Assembly (NCBI GenBank): GCA_023436525.1
Contig: JAEZIW010000090.1
Coordinates: forward strand, 1-20,135
Reading direction: 5' to 3'
Length of the DNA: 20,135 nucleotides
Source of the DNA: Bacillota bacterium
Lineage (GTDB): Bacteria; Bacillota; Clostridia; Christensenellales; SZUA-584
Shown piece after piece: positions 12,779 to 20,135 of this stretch. Below the pieces are notes generated by a model. The model was not told where the DNA came from and did no database searches. It was given only the letters and a program-made list of their open reading frames with translations. Positions within the stretch are counted from its first letter, which is position 1; each line of letters starts with the position of its first letter. A program made the position numbers and the translations under genes.

Positions 12779-12967
12779 TTAGTTCGCGTATGCGGACTGT
12801 TTGACAGCGGCCTCCAAAATCTTGCCCTTCTTGATCAGTTCGTTCATCTCATCCTTTGAATAAATCATCACCTGATCATCAAGCCCGTCGTCCGGCGCAA
12901 AAACCAAATCGCTGTCCCAAGTGCCGACAAGTTTATAAACGCGGCCTCGTTTCGTGATTATAGTCAT
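12779..12967 (-). CDS. Hypothetical small protein, 62 residues
   Basis: A small soluble protein, MTIITKRGRVYKLVGTWDSD onward, with an acidic middle (FAPDDGLDDQVMIYSKDEMN) and a final helix (LIKKGKILEAAVKQSAYAN). I chose the start at 12967 because GGAGG precedes it by 9 bases; the frame extends 19 codons upstream without a ribosome site. The family is not recognised. It is divergent from the lipoprotein pair by about 300 bp. Confidence 0.55.
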   Translation of the reverse strand: MTIITKRGRVYKLVGTWDSDLVFAPDDGLDDQVMIYSKDEMNELIKKGKILEAAVKQSAYAN

Positions 12968-13133
12968 AAATGTATTCCTCCGACTGTATAGCTTCATTAA
13001 GCCACCTGATACACAAAATAGCAAGAGGTAATTTCAAACATTGTGATATTTTGAACGATTGTTAATGCTTATGCGAAAAAAGGTCATGAATATGTTTCTC
13101 AGCATATCAGCCCATGTGAATTTTATTGGACTT

Positions 13134-13153
13134 TATCTTTATGCATAAAGATA
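13134..13153. promoter_or_regulatory. Perfect 20-bp palindrome upstream of the lipoprotein genes
   Basis: TATCTTTATGCATAAAGATA reads the same on both strands with no spacer. It lies 124 bp before the first lipoprotein start, in an AT-rich 309-bp intergene (12968-13276). The symmetry suggests a dimeric repressor site or a cruciform; no T-run follows, so a terminator is unlikely. Confidence 0.45.
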
Positions 13154-13276
13154 TTTATTGCTATTTTTATCCTTTTGTGTTACCATTCATGCAAAACTCT
13201 TGATTGATCCGGAGAAAACATACCATTATTATTCATTCCCGATAGTTATAAAACAGCAGTCTTACCGGGAGGATGT

Positions 13277-14671
13277 ATGTCTAAGTATTTTAGAATTGTT
13301 ATACTTTTTTTACTGTGTTTGCTGCTGGCAGGCTGCCAGCCCACGCCAGAAAGCGAAGCCATAGTGAACAAGGGCAGCAATGAACTGGAAAACAAAGTAT
13401 TGCAGCAGCCTGCCGCAAGCCCCGGCACAGAGGCCTCGCAGGCAGATGACAGTATTGTCTGGAATGAAACAAAGGATGTCAATATAGAAGGTGAAGGCAA
13501 GTATACCGTCGCCGTCAGCGTTGACGCCAAAGTGCCTGAACTTCCGGTTAAGGTGCCCTGTTTTTTAATCGAACCCAAAGAATTCAGCATAGAATCCATG
13601 AAAAATGCGGCGCAGTATCTGATGAAGGGTGAGATCTTTGATGGAAAGGAATCAAAGCAAGACATTACGCTGGAGATACTCGATTTCAAAAAAGATATAA
13701 GCGCTCATACGATATTGGACGGATATCAAGAGGAAGTCGATAACTACCTTAAATTTATGGACGGAATATATAACAATGCTGTCGAAAACAATCTGGAAGC
13801 GGAATTCAAATACAAAGATAGAGAATATGGGGAAAGAGGTTTACTTCTGAAGAGCTACCCCAGCGATAATAGCATAATGAATTTCATCGCTTATGATAAT
13901 CAAGGACATGGCGTTGATGGTTTTCTATTCTATATTAACAGATTCAACAGAGTCTTCCAGTATTTAAATAATATTTCAGGAAAGGACATTCAGGCAAACG
14001 ATACGAAGGTGACGTATAAAGAAGCTCTTTCAGTAGCGGATAAAGCTATAGAGACCTTGTTTGAAGATCCGTTCTTTATGGTGCACTCAAATGTAATTGA
14101 CATCATCAATCACTATGAATACTTATGGAACGAAGATAAAGAAACGAGCGAAGGCCAGGCATACGTATTTTATTATACACGCGAATACGGCGGCATACCT
14201 TCGTTGTTCATAGATAGGGCTCCTATATATGTGACCGAGCAAACGGAGTATGCGCAGCCATATACAAGAGAAGGCGCATGCGTTGTTGTGGACGACAGGG
14301 GTATTGTGGAAATGAAGTATAACAGCTACAGCGATACCGTAAAAACACTCAACGAGAATGTCAGCCTATTACCTTTTGACGACATACTGGATAAGTTTAA
14401 AGACGGCGTTTTCTACCACAATCTGTGGGGAGGTGGCGGCACACGGGTAGAGATCAATATCATGCGTATTGAGTTTGGAATGGTTCGAGAGCCTATTAAG
14501 GATAATCCTGACCAATACATGATGGTACCCGCATGGAACTTTATCGGAAATATAGACGGAGTCGTATCGAATGACAGGTATGGAGATTGCGAGGAAAAAA
14601 GCGTTCTTGCTTTAAGCGCTATAGACGGCAGCATCATAACCGATTATGATGATATATCTGCCCCTAAGTGA
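13277..14671 (+). CDS. Lipoprotein with CQPTPE N-terminus, PepSY-like C-terminal half (copy 1)
   Basis: A 464-residue lipoprotein expected on the outer face of the membrane. The signal peptide ends in the lipobox LLAGC with lipidated Cys20, then QPTPESEAIV. A low-complexity linker (to about 55) leads to two broad mixed domains. TYKEALSVADKAIETLFED (about 248-266) resembles the opening helix of PepSY-like repeats, and the last 70 residues (YMMVPAWNFIGN...SVLALSAIDGSIIT) resemble the closing part of YycI/PepSY-type folds. I think it belongs to an uncharacterised clostridial lipoprotein family (possibly DUF6034), unverified. GGGAGG lies 4 bases before the ATG. It is a paralogue of the gene at 14821, 149 bp downstream. 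No function can be assigned. Confidence 0.75.
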   Translation: MSKYFRIVILFLLCLLLAGCQPTPESEAIVNKGSNELENKVLQQPAASPGTEASQADDSIVWNETKDVNIEGEGKYTVAVSVDAKVPELPVKVPCFLIEPKEFSIESMKNAAQYLMKGEIFDGKESKQDITLEILDFKKDISAHTILDGYQEEVDNYLKFMDGIYNNAVENNLEAEFKYKDREYGERGLLLKSYPSDNSIMNFIAYDNQGHGVDGFLFYINRFNRVFQYLNNISGKDIQANDTKVTYKEALSVADKAIETLFEDPFFMVHSNVIDIINHYEYLWNEDKETSEGQAYVFYYTREYGGIPSLFIDRAPIYVTEQTEYAQPYTREGACVVVDDRGIVEMKYNSYSDTVKTLNENVSLLPFDDILDKFKDGVFYHNLWGGGGTRVEINIMRIEFGMVREPIKDNPDQYMMVPAWNFIGNIDGVVSNDRYGDCEEKSVLALSAIDGSIITDYDDISAPK

Positions 14672-14730
14672 GGTGCTTATGCGAAAAACCAACTTGATTT
14701 AGGGCTCACGCTTATTATTTCAATTATGAT

Positions 14731-14748
14731 GAGTATCGTTGGATACTC
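14731..14748. other. Short hairpin between the two lipoprotein genes
   Basis: GAGTATC (14731-14737) and GATACTC (14742-14748) form a perfect 7-bp stem with a 4-nt loop in the 149-bp gap between the paralogues. No T-run follows on the plus strand. It could attenuate or process a common transcript; function unknown. Confidence 0.3.
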
Positions 14749-14820
14749 GAAGTTAAAAAAAGATAATTCACTAACCTGTTCGTTAGAAGCTACACGAATA
14801 GTTTAATTAGGAGGGCTTTT

Positions 14821-16182
14821 TTGTCAAAGTTATGTACAACCATTATAATAATAACAACATGCGCCCTACTGGGCGGTTGCCAGCCCACGCCCGAAAAACC
14901 CGCTGTGGTGCAAAAGAACGGCCTCGATCAGCAGATCATGCAAACGGCTGCTCCCTCCTCCACTGACGCAACACAAGACATCTGGCAGGAGACGCTGGAG
15001 CAGGATGGCGTGAAGGTGATGATTGACGCAACTATCGAAAAGCCGGATGTTGCCTCATGGCCCGTTATTGAAGTCACGCCGTATGGTTTCACCGAGCAGG
15101 ATGCTCAAAAAGTTGTTGATGTTCTTTTACAGGGTAAGCCCATTTACGAAGCCAATTCTGTCAAATCCAAGGCGGATATCGAGCAAGATAGCATATGGGT
15201 TAACCAGCAGCTTGAGAAAGCCAAAACAGATGAAAATCTCAGCTTGGATGGCTTGAATGCTTTGTTGAAACAATATCAGGAGGCATACGATAACGCACCT
15301 GACACAATCTCGGAAAGAAAAAACGGCAAAATAGAATTCAAAAGAAATCCGGATCCCTCCGTCGAAGTCAATCGAACAATAGATGTTGAAGCGGATTTGG
15401 ATAATTCCTTATCGGCATATGTTTTTGCAGGTTTATCTGACGATAATCTGTATTCGGTATTGTCCTTTAGTACTAAGTATGACCATCCAACGAATTATTT
15501 TCCGTTCTATACGTTTCCAGATACCGTTCCCGGCATGACCATCTCTCGTGAAGAAGCTCTGCAAACAGCACAAGATGTGCTTGAAAAGATGGGACTAACG
15601 GATATACAGCTGTCCGGTACCCAAATGAGAGTTGATGTGGAATGCCTTACGTGGGATTCATATGCCAAAGCTATGACAGACCCCGATAAAGATAAATGCT
15701 TTTTATTTCAATTTGCGAGGACGGTCAACGGTATCCCTGTCAACTGTACAGAATTTACCAATGGCATCATATTCGATGACAACGGCGAAACCTATGACTG
15801 GGTATGGGGCCCTGAGAACATAGAGATTGCCGTGGGTAATAACGGCGTCCTATGGTTCGATTGGAACAACCCGGGCAAAATCGGGCAAGCTTTGAATACC
15901 AATGTACAACTGAATGATTTTCAAGAGATCAAAGACATCTTCAAAAAGCAGCTGTTTTATGAAAAAGCTTGGTCTATTCCTTCTGAAAAGAGCGAACTCA
16001 GTATTAAGCGGGTGGTGCTCGGCCTGATGCGCGTGAAAATGGAGGGTGGGCAGTACGTTTATATGCCGGTATGGGACTTCATCGGCGATTGGGAAGACTC
16101 TGGCATCATGCAAACGAATATGAGCTTTTTAACGCTGAACGCCGTGGACGGCAGTGTGATCAATAGGGCGCTGGGGTATTAA
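14821..16182 (+). CDS. Lipoprotein with CQPTPE N-terminus, PepSY-like C-terminal half (copy 2)
   Basis: A 453-residue lipoprotein paralogous to the upstream gene. The start is TTG at 14821, with AGGAGGG 5 bases upstream; both copies begin MSK. The lipobox LLGGC gives lipidated Cys20, followed by QPTPEKPAVVQKNG. ISREEALQTAQDVLEKMGL (about 241-259) is a clear PepSY-like helix, and the C-terminus (YVYMPVWDFIGDW...SFLTLNAVDGSVINRALGY) aligns with that of copy 1. Overall similarity between the copies is modest outside the signal region and the C-terminus, so the duplication is old. They are probably cotranscribed. No function is assigned. Confidence 0.75.
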   Translation: MSKLCTTIIIITTCALLGGCQPTPEKPAVVQKNGLDQQIMQTAAPSSTDATQDIWQETLEQDGVKVMIDATIEKPDVASWPVIEVTPYGFTEQDAQKVVDVLLQGKPIYEANSVKSKADIEQDSIWVNQQLEKAKTDENLSLDGLNALLKQYQEAYDNAPDTISERKNGKIEFKRNPDPSVEVNRTIDVEADLDNSLSAYVFAGLSDDNLYSVLSFSTKYDHPTNYFPFYTFPDTVPGMTISREEALQTAQDVLEKMGLTDIQLSGTQMRVDVECLTWDSYAKAMTDPDKDKCFLFQFARTVNGIPVNCTEFTNGIIFDDNGETYDWVWGPENIEIAVGNNGVLWFDWNNPGKIGQALNTNVQLNDFQEIKDIFKKQLFYEKAWSIPSEKSELSIKRVVLGLMRVKMEGGQYVYMPVWDFIGDWEDSGIMQTNMSFLTLNAVDGSVINRALGY

Positions 16183-16219
16183 CAACGCTGAATCGTCGCT
16201 GCTGATGCTCGATTTATGA

Positions 16220-16267
16220 CACCTCATCCGGCGCTGTGCGCCACCTTCTCCTCAAAGGAGAAGGCTT
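16220..16267 (+). repeat. Two-hairpin intergenic repeat, copy 1
   Basis: CACCTCATCC, then hairpin GGCGC-TGT-GCGCC, then hairpin CCTTCTCC-TCAAA-GGAGAAGG, ending GCTT. It is the best-preserved of three copies in the 553-bp gap between the second lipoprotein gene and hppA. The second hairpin may also end the lipoprotein transcript. Confidence 0.7.
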
Positions 16268-16339
16268 ATCCAATAGAATACTGGTGAAATACGCAGGTCG
16301 AGAATCGTACTTATACGAGTACTCCTGTATAACGAATTC

Positions 16340-16388
16340 GGCCTCATCTGGCGTTACACGCCGTTCTCTCCTCAAAGGAAAAGGCTTT
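16340..16388 (+). repeat. Two-hairpin intergenic repeat, copy 2
   Basis: GGCCTCATCT, then GGCGT-TACA-CGCC, then TTCTCTCC-TCAAA-GGAAAAGG and CTTT. Same order as copy 1, with weakened stems from substitutions. Confidence 0.6.
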
Positions 16389-16456
16389 CTACCCTCTTGG
16401 AAAAGAAGTTATCGGGGCGACTATTATTCTTCGAAATAAACGCACACCCGCACAAT

Positions 16457-16502
16457 CCTCCGCCGCGCTTAGCGCGGCACCTCCTTTCAAAAGGAGGCTT
16501 TC
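16457..16502 (+). repeat. Two-hairpin intergenic repeat, copy 3
   Basis: CCGCGC-TTA-GCGCGG followed by CACCTCCTTTCAAAAGGAGGC and TTTC. The first stem has been replaced by a different but self-complementary sequence and the second is shortened, so structure is kept while sequence changed. The rest of this gap (16503-16663) shows no gene or element I can support. Confidence 0.6.
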
Positions 16503-16663
16503 TTCTTCCAAGAACAAACACTTAAATACTTTAGTCTACTCTACCCCAACCATTGACATAGAGCCATTTTTTGAACAAAACGGCATGCTTGTTTTTAACT
16601 GTCATCCCCGGTGCGTCGAATTTTTTCGCAAAGAGAAAACTTGCCATCAAATCCGGAGAAAAA

Positions 16664-16706
16664 CCAAAATAAAAGACAGCCGACCGCATGATGCAGCCGG
16701 CTGCCC
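16664..16706 (-). terminator. Terminator after hppA
   Basis: CAGCCG (16677-16682) pairs with CGGCTG (16698-16703), with further partial pairing inside. On the minus strand it is followed by TCTTTTATTTT. It lies about 30 bp past the hppA stop. Confidence 0.7.
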
Positions 16707-16735
16707 AAAAAACAATATGTATTGGACTTTTGGTA

Positions 16736-18814
16736 TTAAATCATACCGAACAGGGAAACGGTGCTGAACAGCACAGCCGTCAGGTTCGCAACCAGCGATA
16801 CCACTGTGATCTGTGTGTTGATCGACGGACCGGCTGTATCCTTGAACGGATCGCCAACCATGTCGCCGATAACGCCGGCTTTGTGAGCCAAGCTGCCCTT
16901 GCCGCCGAAGTTGCCCGCTTCGATGTATTTTTTCGCATTGTCCCATGTGCCGCCCGCATTCGACATGAACAGGGCCAGCAGCAGACCGGATGCAATGTTG
17001 CCGATGAGGAAGCCACCGATGGCAGATATGCCGCCGAGGAAGCCGACAGCAAGCGTGACGAGAATCGTCATCAAACCGGCCGGAGCAAGTTCGCGGAGCG
17101 CGCCCTTGGTGGCGATATCGATGCATTTCTCATATTCGGGATGAACGCCTTCTTTACCCTCTTTGAGGCCCGGAATTTCGTCGAACTGTCTGTGTATTTC
17201 CGCCACCATACGCTGAGCGTTTTTGTCCACACCCATGATCAGCATCGCAGAGAACATAGCAGGAATGCCGAGACCGACGAGGAGACCGAAGAACACCAGC
17301 GGGTTCATAACATCAAAGCCTGTGATACCGGTGTTGTTCGCTTTGGCTATTTCAAGGAACGATGCAAGCAACGCGATAACGGTTAAGCCCGCTGCGCTGA
17401 TGGAAAAGCCCTTTGTAATCGCTTTCACGGTATTGCCGGCCGAGTCAAGATCATCGGTGATTCTGATGACATCTTCACCGAGGCCGTCCATTTCAGCAAG
17501 ACCGCGCGCGTTGTCCACAATCGGCCCAAACGCATCGTTGGAAACGATCATGCCGACGATTGACAACATGCCCAGAGCCGCCATCGAGATACCGAACATG
17601 GCATACTGGACGCATTCCTCAGGTGTTGCACCCATCGGGTAACAGAGGAAGTAAGCAATTGCCGCAGACGCGCCGATACCGACGAGTGAGGGCAGTGCGC
17701 TCTTAAAGCCATAAGCAACGCCGCTGAGCACGGTAAAAGCCGGGCCTGACTGGCTGGCTCTGGCAACGTTCTGAACGGGCTTGCGCAGGTCGTTTGTGAA
17801 ATAGTCTGTCGCGAGCCCGATAATAACGCCCACCAGCAAACCGACGAATGTCGCGCCCCAGAAACGGAAATCGTAACCGAATAACAGTGAAGCGCCCGCA
17901 GTCAGCACCGCATACAGCGCGGTGGTGATGTATGTGCTCATGTTAAGAGCCTTGCCGGGATCGTTGCTCTTGCCCATTCTGGCCATCAGCACACCGATGA
18001 TGGATGCCAGCAGACCAAGAGCCGTATAGCAAAGAACCATATCGACTCTGTTCAGTATCACACCGATGATGGATGCCGCTGCAAACGCCGCCACGTTCGA
18101 ATCAAACAGGTCAGCGCCCATACCGGCCACGTCACCCACGTTATCTCCCACGTTGTCGGCGATAACTGCCGGGTTTCTCGGGTCATCCTCTTCAAGGCCG
18201 AGTTCCACTTTACCCACGATGTCCGCCGAAATGTCCGCCGTCTTGGTAAAAATACCGCCGCCCGCTTTTGCAAAAAGAGCGAGTGTTGAGGCACCGAACG
18301 AGAAGCCCAGCACTGCGCTTTCATTGTTTGTGATCAGCAGCAGCAAAGAGCAGCCGAGCAGCGCCGAACCCACAACGGCCATACCCATAACAGCGCCGCC
18401 TCGGAAGCCTGCGGAAAAAGCTTTTTTGATACCATCCTTGGCTGCAACTGCTGTCTTAACATTCGCAATTGTCGCCACTTCGATTCCGATTTTACCTGCC
18501 AGTGCAGAAAAAACAGAGCCAGCCACATAAGAGATCGCCATCATGATGTTCAATGATACATCCGAAGTCGACCAAATCGGGCCGGGCAGGAACATGAGGA
18601 TCAGCACGCATGCACCCAACACAAACCAAGCAAGAGTTTTGTACTCTCTGGTCAAAAATGTGCGTGCACCCTTTTTGATCATCATGCCAATGCTTTCCAT
18701 ATTGGCAGTACCTTTGGGGAGCTTCTTAATCCATAAGTAGAAATACAAAGCCACAGCAAAGGCGAGCAAAGAAATGATGACACCAAAGAGTTCAAATAGA
18801 AGTAAATTGCTCAT
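16736..18814 (-). CDS. hppA: Membrane-bound ion-translocating pyrophosphatase
   Basis: This integral membrane pump couples hydrolysis of pyrophosphate to outward movement of H+ (or Na+). The 692 residues form about 16 membrane helices. Catalytic loops are clear: DIVGKVELGLEEDDPRNPAVIADNVGDNVGD (198-228), the acidic DLDSAG region, and DNAKKY..(625-630) with GDPFKDTAGPS (654-664). Lys464 and Thr467 in GNTVKAITKG match the residues that mark potassium-independent enzymes, which as far as known pump protons. ADLFDS (234-239) has Asp where Glu is usual near the ion gate, and ADISAD replaces the commoner ADVGAD. AAAGGAG lies 5-6 bases before the ATG. The enzyme would save energy from biosynthetic pyrophosphate in an energy-limited anaerobe. 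Confidence 0.95.
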   Translation of the reverse strand: MSNLLLFELFGVIISLLAFAVALYFYLWIKKLPKGTANMESIGMMIKKGARTFLTREYKTLAWFVLGACVLILMFLPGPIWSTSDVSLNIMMAISYVAGSVFSALAGKIGIEVATIANVKTAVAAKDGIKKAFSAGFRGGAVMGMAVVGSALLGCSLLLLITNNESAVLGFSFGASTLALFAKAGGGIFTKTADISADIVGKVELGLEEDDPRNPAVIADNVGDNVGDVAGMGADLFDSNVAAFAAASIIGVILNRVDMVLCYTALGLLASIIGVLMARMGKSNDPGKALNMSTYITTALYAVLTAGASLLFGYDFRFWGATFVGLLVGVIIGLATDYFTNDLRKPVQNVARASQSGPAFTVLSGVAYGFKSALPSLVGIGASAAIAYFLCYPMGATPEECVQYAMFGISMAALGMLSIVGMIVSNDAFGPIVDNARGLAEMDGLGEDVIRITDDLDSAGNTVKAITKGFSISAAGLTVIALLASFLEIAKANNTGITGFDVMNPLVFFGLLVGLGIPAMFSAMLIMGVDKNAQRMVAEIHRQFDEIPGLKEGKEGVHPEYEKCIDIATKGALRELAPAGLMTILVTLAVGFLGGISAIGGFLIGNIASGLLLALFMSNAGGTWDNAKKYIEAGNFGGKGSLAHKAGVIGDMVGDPFKDTAGPSINTQITVVSLVANLTAVLFSTVSLFGMI

Positions 18815-18962
18815 AGTATTCTCCTTTATGTATATTTTTTGATATTTGTGCGGTTTTACCCGCTGTTATCCGTTTTAATATTTTCCTGGCTTTGAGGGCT
18901 TGTCCACCGGTTTGTCAATGTATTTTTCTTTACATCAAAACGAATTTCCAAATCCACGCCGA
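18815..18962 (-). other. Long 5' leader of hppA
   Basis: From the predicted promoter, hppA has a leader of about 148 nt. It contains small inverted repeats such as GCGG-GTAAAA-CCGC near 18850-18863, but no terminator-like stem with a T-run and no riboswitch class that I recognise. The leader could affect translation or stability. The rest of the 434-bp gap, up to ytxC at 19249, is AT-rich and holds a 12-bp palindrome at 19177-19188, with no gene. Confidence 0.35.
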
Positions 18963-18968
18963 TTATAA

Positions 18969-18996
18969 ATGATATACCTTGCGTTGTAAATGTCAA
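18969..18996 (-). promoter_or_regulatory. Sigma-A promoter of hppA
   Basis: On the minus strand a perfect TTGACA (18996-18991) is followed after 16 bp by TATCAT (18974-18969), one mismatch from TATAAT. Strong promoter by sequence, consistent with a highly expressed pump. Confidence 0.7.
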
Positions 18997-19248
18997 CAGT
19001 TATTTTGTTGTAACGTGTATTTGTATCAATTTTTTTGACGTCATGTGGATTATTGTTCCATTCCAAGCATTATTGTACGTTCATTTCGCGGCCTTATTTC
19101 AATATATTGTTTATTCATGCTGGAGTCGGTGAACAAAATACAAAAATTACAACGAAAGTATTTTTCTTTTGAGGCACACATTAATGTGAGAAACGTTTAT
19201 TTCTGTGCGGCATAAATTATATAGAACGTAAAAAAAGGGTGACGTGAA

Positions 19249-20076
19249 TTGGATATCGTAATTGGAATAGAAGACCAGGGCCTCGAACTCGCGCCGCTCA
19301 TTACCAACAGAATGCACGATGCGATGCGGCAGGGCTGTATGATCAGCATAGACGAAATGGATGGGTCGGACGGGCGTATTGCGAGTGTCTGCCTTTCTGA
19401 CTGCGAGCACAGCACCGACAAGGAACGGACGATGCTGTGCGCCATACTTGCCGACATCATCGTGGAAAACCTGCAAATACGCCATATGGTAAAGCTCTTA
19501 AAGCAGGACTATTACTTTCTGTCGGAAAAAGAGCAGTGCGATATACTCGTGAAAGCCTTAAAGAGGCTTTGGTATGGTACGACGGGGCAGAAAAACGAAG
19601 TTTCGCTTTGCAAGATTGATGTTAAGCAGCGGCTTACGGACATGCTGACGCAAAACGAGGCCGACACGGTGATGCTCGAAGGATTCATGCGCTTTCGCAT
19701 GAAGGATTACCTTGAAATATGGGAAAGAGAACTGGCGCAGTGCGTGGAGGAATACGTCAGAAAGCGTGAATACGTGGAGTTCGTAGAAATTCTGCGCCTT
19801 TTTGTAAAGATACGGATACCGCGTGTCCGTCAGGTTCATATATGCGTCGACGGCAACGGGCAGTATTTGCTGCTGGACGACCGTCTTTGCCTTTTGAAAA
19901 GCCAGTATACAAGCCAAGGCATGGACAGAGACGATGCGCTGTTGAGTGCGCTTGTGAACATGGCGCCGCTGTCCATTGTTGTTCATAATAAAGACCGTTT
20001 TATTGACGCTCGCATCATCGAAACAATCAAGGATGTTTTCGGTCAGCGCGTCGAGTTCTCTGAAGACATGATTTAA
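19249..20076 (+). CDS. ytxC: YtxC-like sporulation protein
   Basis: A 275-residue predominantly helical cytoplasmic protein of the YtxC family, which occurs in endospore formers and has no known biochemical role. Family-like features are the start DIVIGIEDQ, a central ILADIIVENLQIRHMVKLLKQDYYFLSEKEQ, the basic FMRFRMKDYLEIWERELAQCVEEYVRKREYVEFVEILRLFV (about 144-184) with aromatic and charged helices, and a C-terminal beta part (VHICVDGNGQYLLLDD) ending in FGQRVEF. The start is TTG at 19249 with AGGGTG about 7 bases upstream. It is a single gene closed by a hairpin that overlaps its stop codon. Bacillus relatives lie near thrS/infC, which I cannot check here. Confidence 0.85.
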   Translation: MDIVIGIEDQGLELAPLITNRMHDAMRQGCMISIDEMDGSDGRIASVCLSDCEHSTDKERTMLCAILADIIVENLQIRHMVKLLKQDYYFLSEKEQCDILVKALKRLWYGTTGQKNEVSLCKIDVKQRLTDMLTQNEADTVMLEGFMRFRMKDYLEIWERELAQCVEEYVRKREYVEFVEILRLFVKIRIPRVRQVHICVDGNGQYLLLDDRLCLLKSQYTSQGMDRDDALLSALVNMAPLSIVVHNKDRFIDARIIETIKDVFGQRVEFSEDMI

Positions 20077-20105
20077 AGCTGCCCGAGAAGACTCCCGGGC
20101 AGCTT
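20076..20105 (+). terminator. Terminator after ytxC
   Basis: AAGCTGCCCG (20076-20085) pairs perfectly over 10 bp with CGGGCAGCTT (20096-20105), loop 10 nt. The stem starts on the last base of the ytxC stop codon. The following T-run is weak (ATCGTTTAT). Confidence 0.75.
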
Positions 20106-20135
20106 ATCGTTTATACAGCCGCTTAAAGCGTACTC

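Noticed and set aside
14672..14806. Open stretch in frame after the first lipoprotein stop, with a membrane-like segment (LGLTLIISIMMSIVGY)
   Set aside because: There is no start with a ribosome site and only about 45 codons; likely chance or a very old remnant.
18815..18962. Riboswitch in the hppA leader
   Set aside because: The leader is long, but I see no conserved riboswitch core and no terminator or sequestering stem.

Overview
The window looks like the chromosome of an anaerobic, endospore-forming Clostridia (Firmicutes) of medium GC content. The evidence is four sporulation genes (spoIIGA, sigE, a gerM-type lipoprotein gene, ytxC), strong AGGAGG-type ribosome sites, frequent TTG/GTG starts, a HrcA/CIRCE-controlled small heat-shock gene, a ferredoxin paired with a Crp/Fnr regulator, and a membrane pyrophosphatase. 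I cannot place it to genus.

Layout. 1-1584: a ferredoxin-like Fe-S protein gene (minus) and a Crp/Fnr regulator gene (plus) diverge from a 97-bp intergene that holds a perfect 14-bp palindrome. 1585-2036: a decayed small gene with one in-frame stop. 2037-3291: a solitary argJ followed by a lone REP-like hairpin. 3357-3965: hsp20 (minus) under a perfect CIRCE operator. 4106-5360: a CbrC/UPF0167 protein and a nitroreductase, converging on one bidirectional terminator. 5421-7042: spoIIGA-sigE (minus), whose reading frames overlap by an unusual 188 nt. 7307-7615: a rhodanese. 7625-8577: a REP/RAYT locus in which an 81-bp REP pair is repeated upstream of the transposase-like gene and again, in frame, inside it. 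8665-9197: an unrecognised gene and a 43-codon HTH-like ORF. 9227-11964: the conserved gerM-rph-rdgB-yfcE cluster (minus), with two ATGA overlaps. 12182-12967: two unrecognised small genes. 13277-16182: two paralogous lipoproteins sharing the N-terminus CQPTPE. 16220-16502: three degenerate copies of a second hairpin repeat. 16736-18996: hppA (minus) with a long leader. 19249-20105: ytxC and its terminator.

How the genes relate. SpoIIGA and sigma-E form the mother-cell activation pair; GerM and YtxC are downstream sporulation-associated proteins. The gerM cluster joins sporulation to RNA 3'-end processing and nucleotide-pool cleaning, and the same order is known in Bacillus. The Crp/Fnr-ferredoxin pair probably answers redox or nitrosative stress.

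The most unusual locus is the RAYT gene. REP elements start with the tetranucleotide GTAG followed by a hairpin and are the known DNA partners of RAYT proteins. Here they have expanded inside their own RAYT's coding sequence, at a multiple of three bases, exactly between the HxH motif and the catalytic tyrosine.
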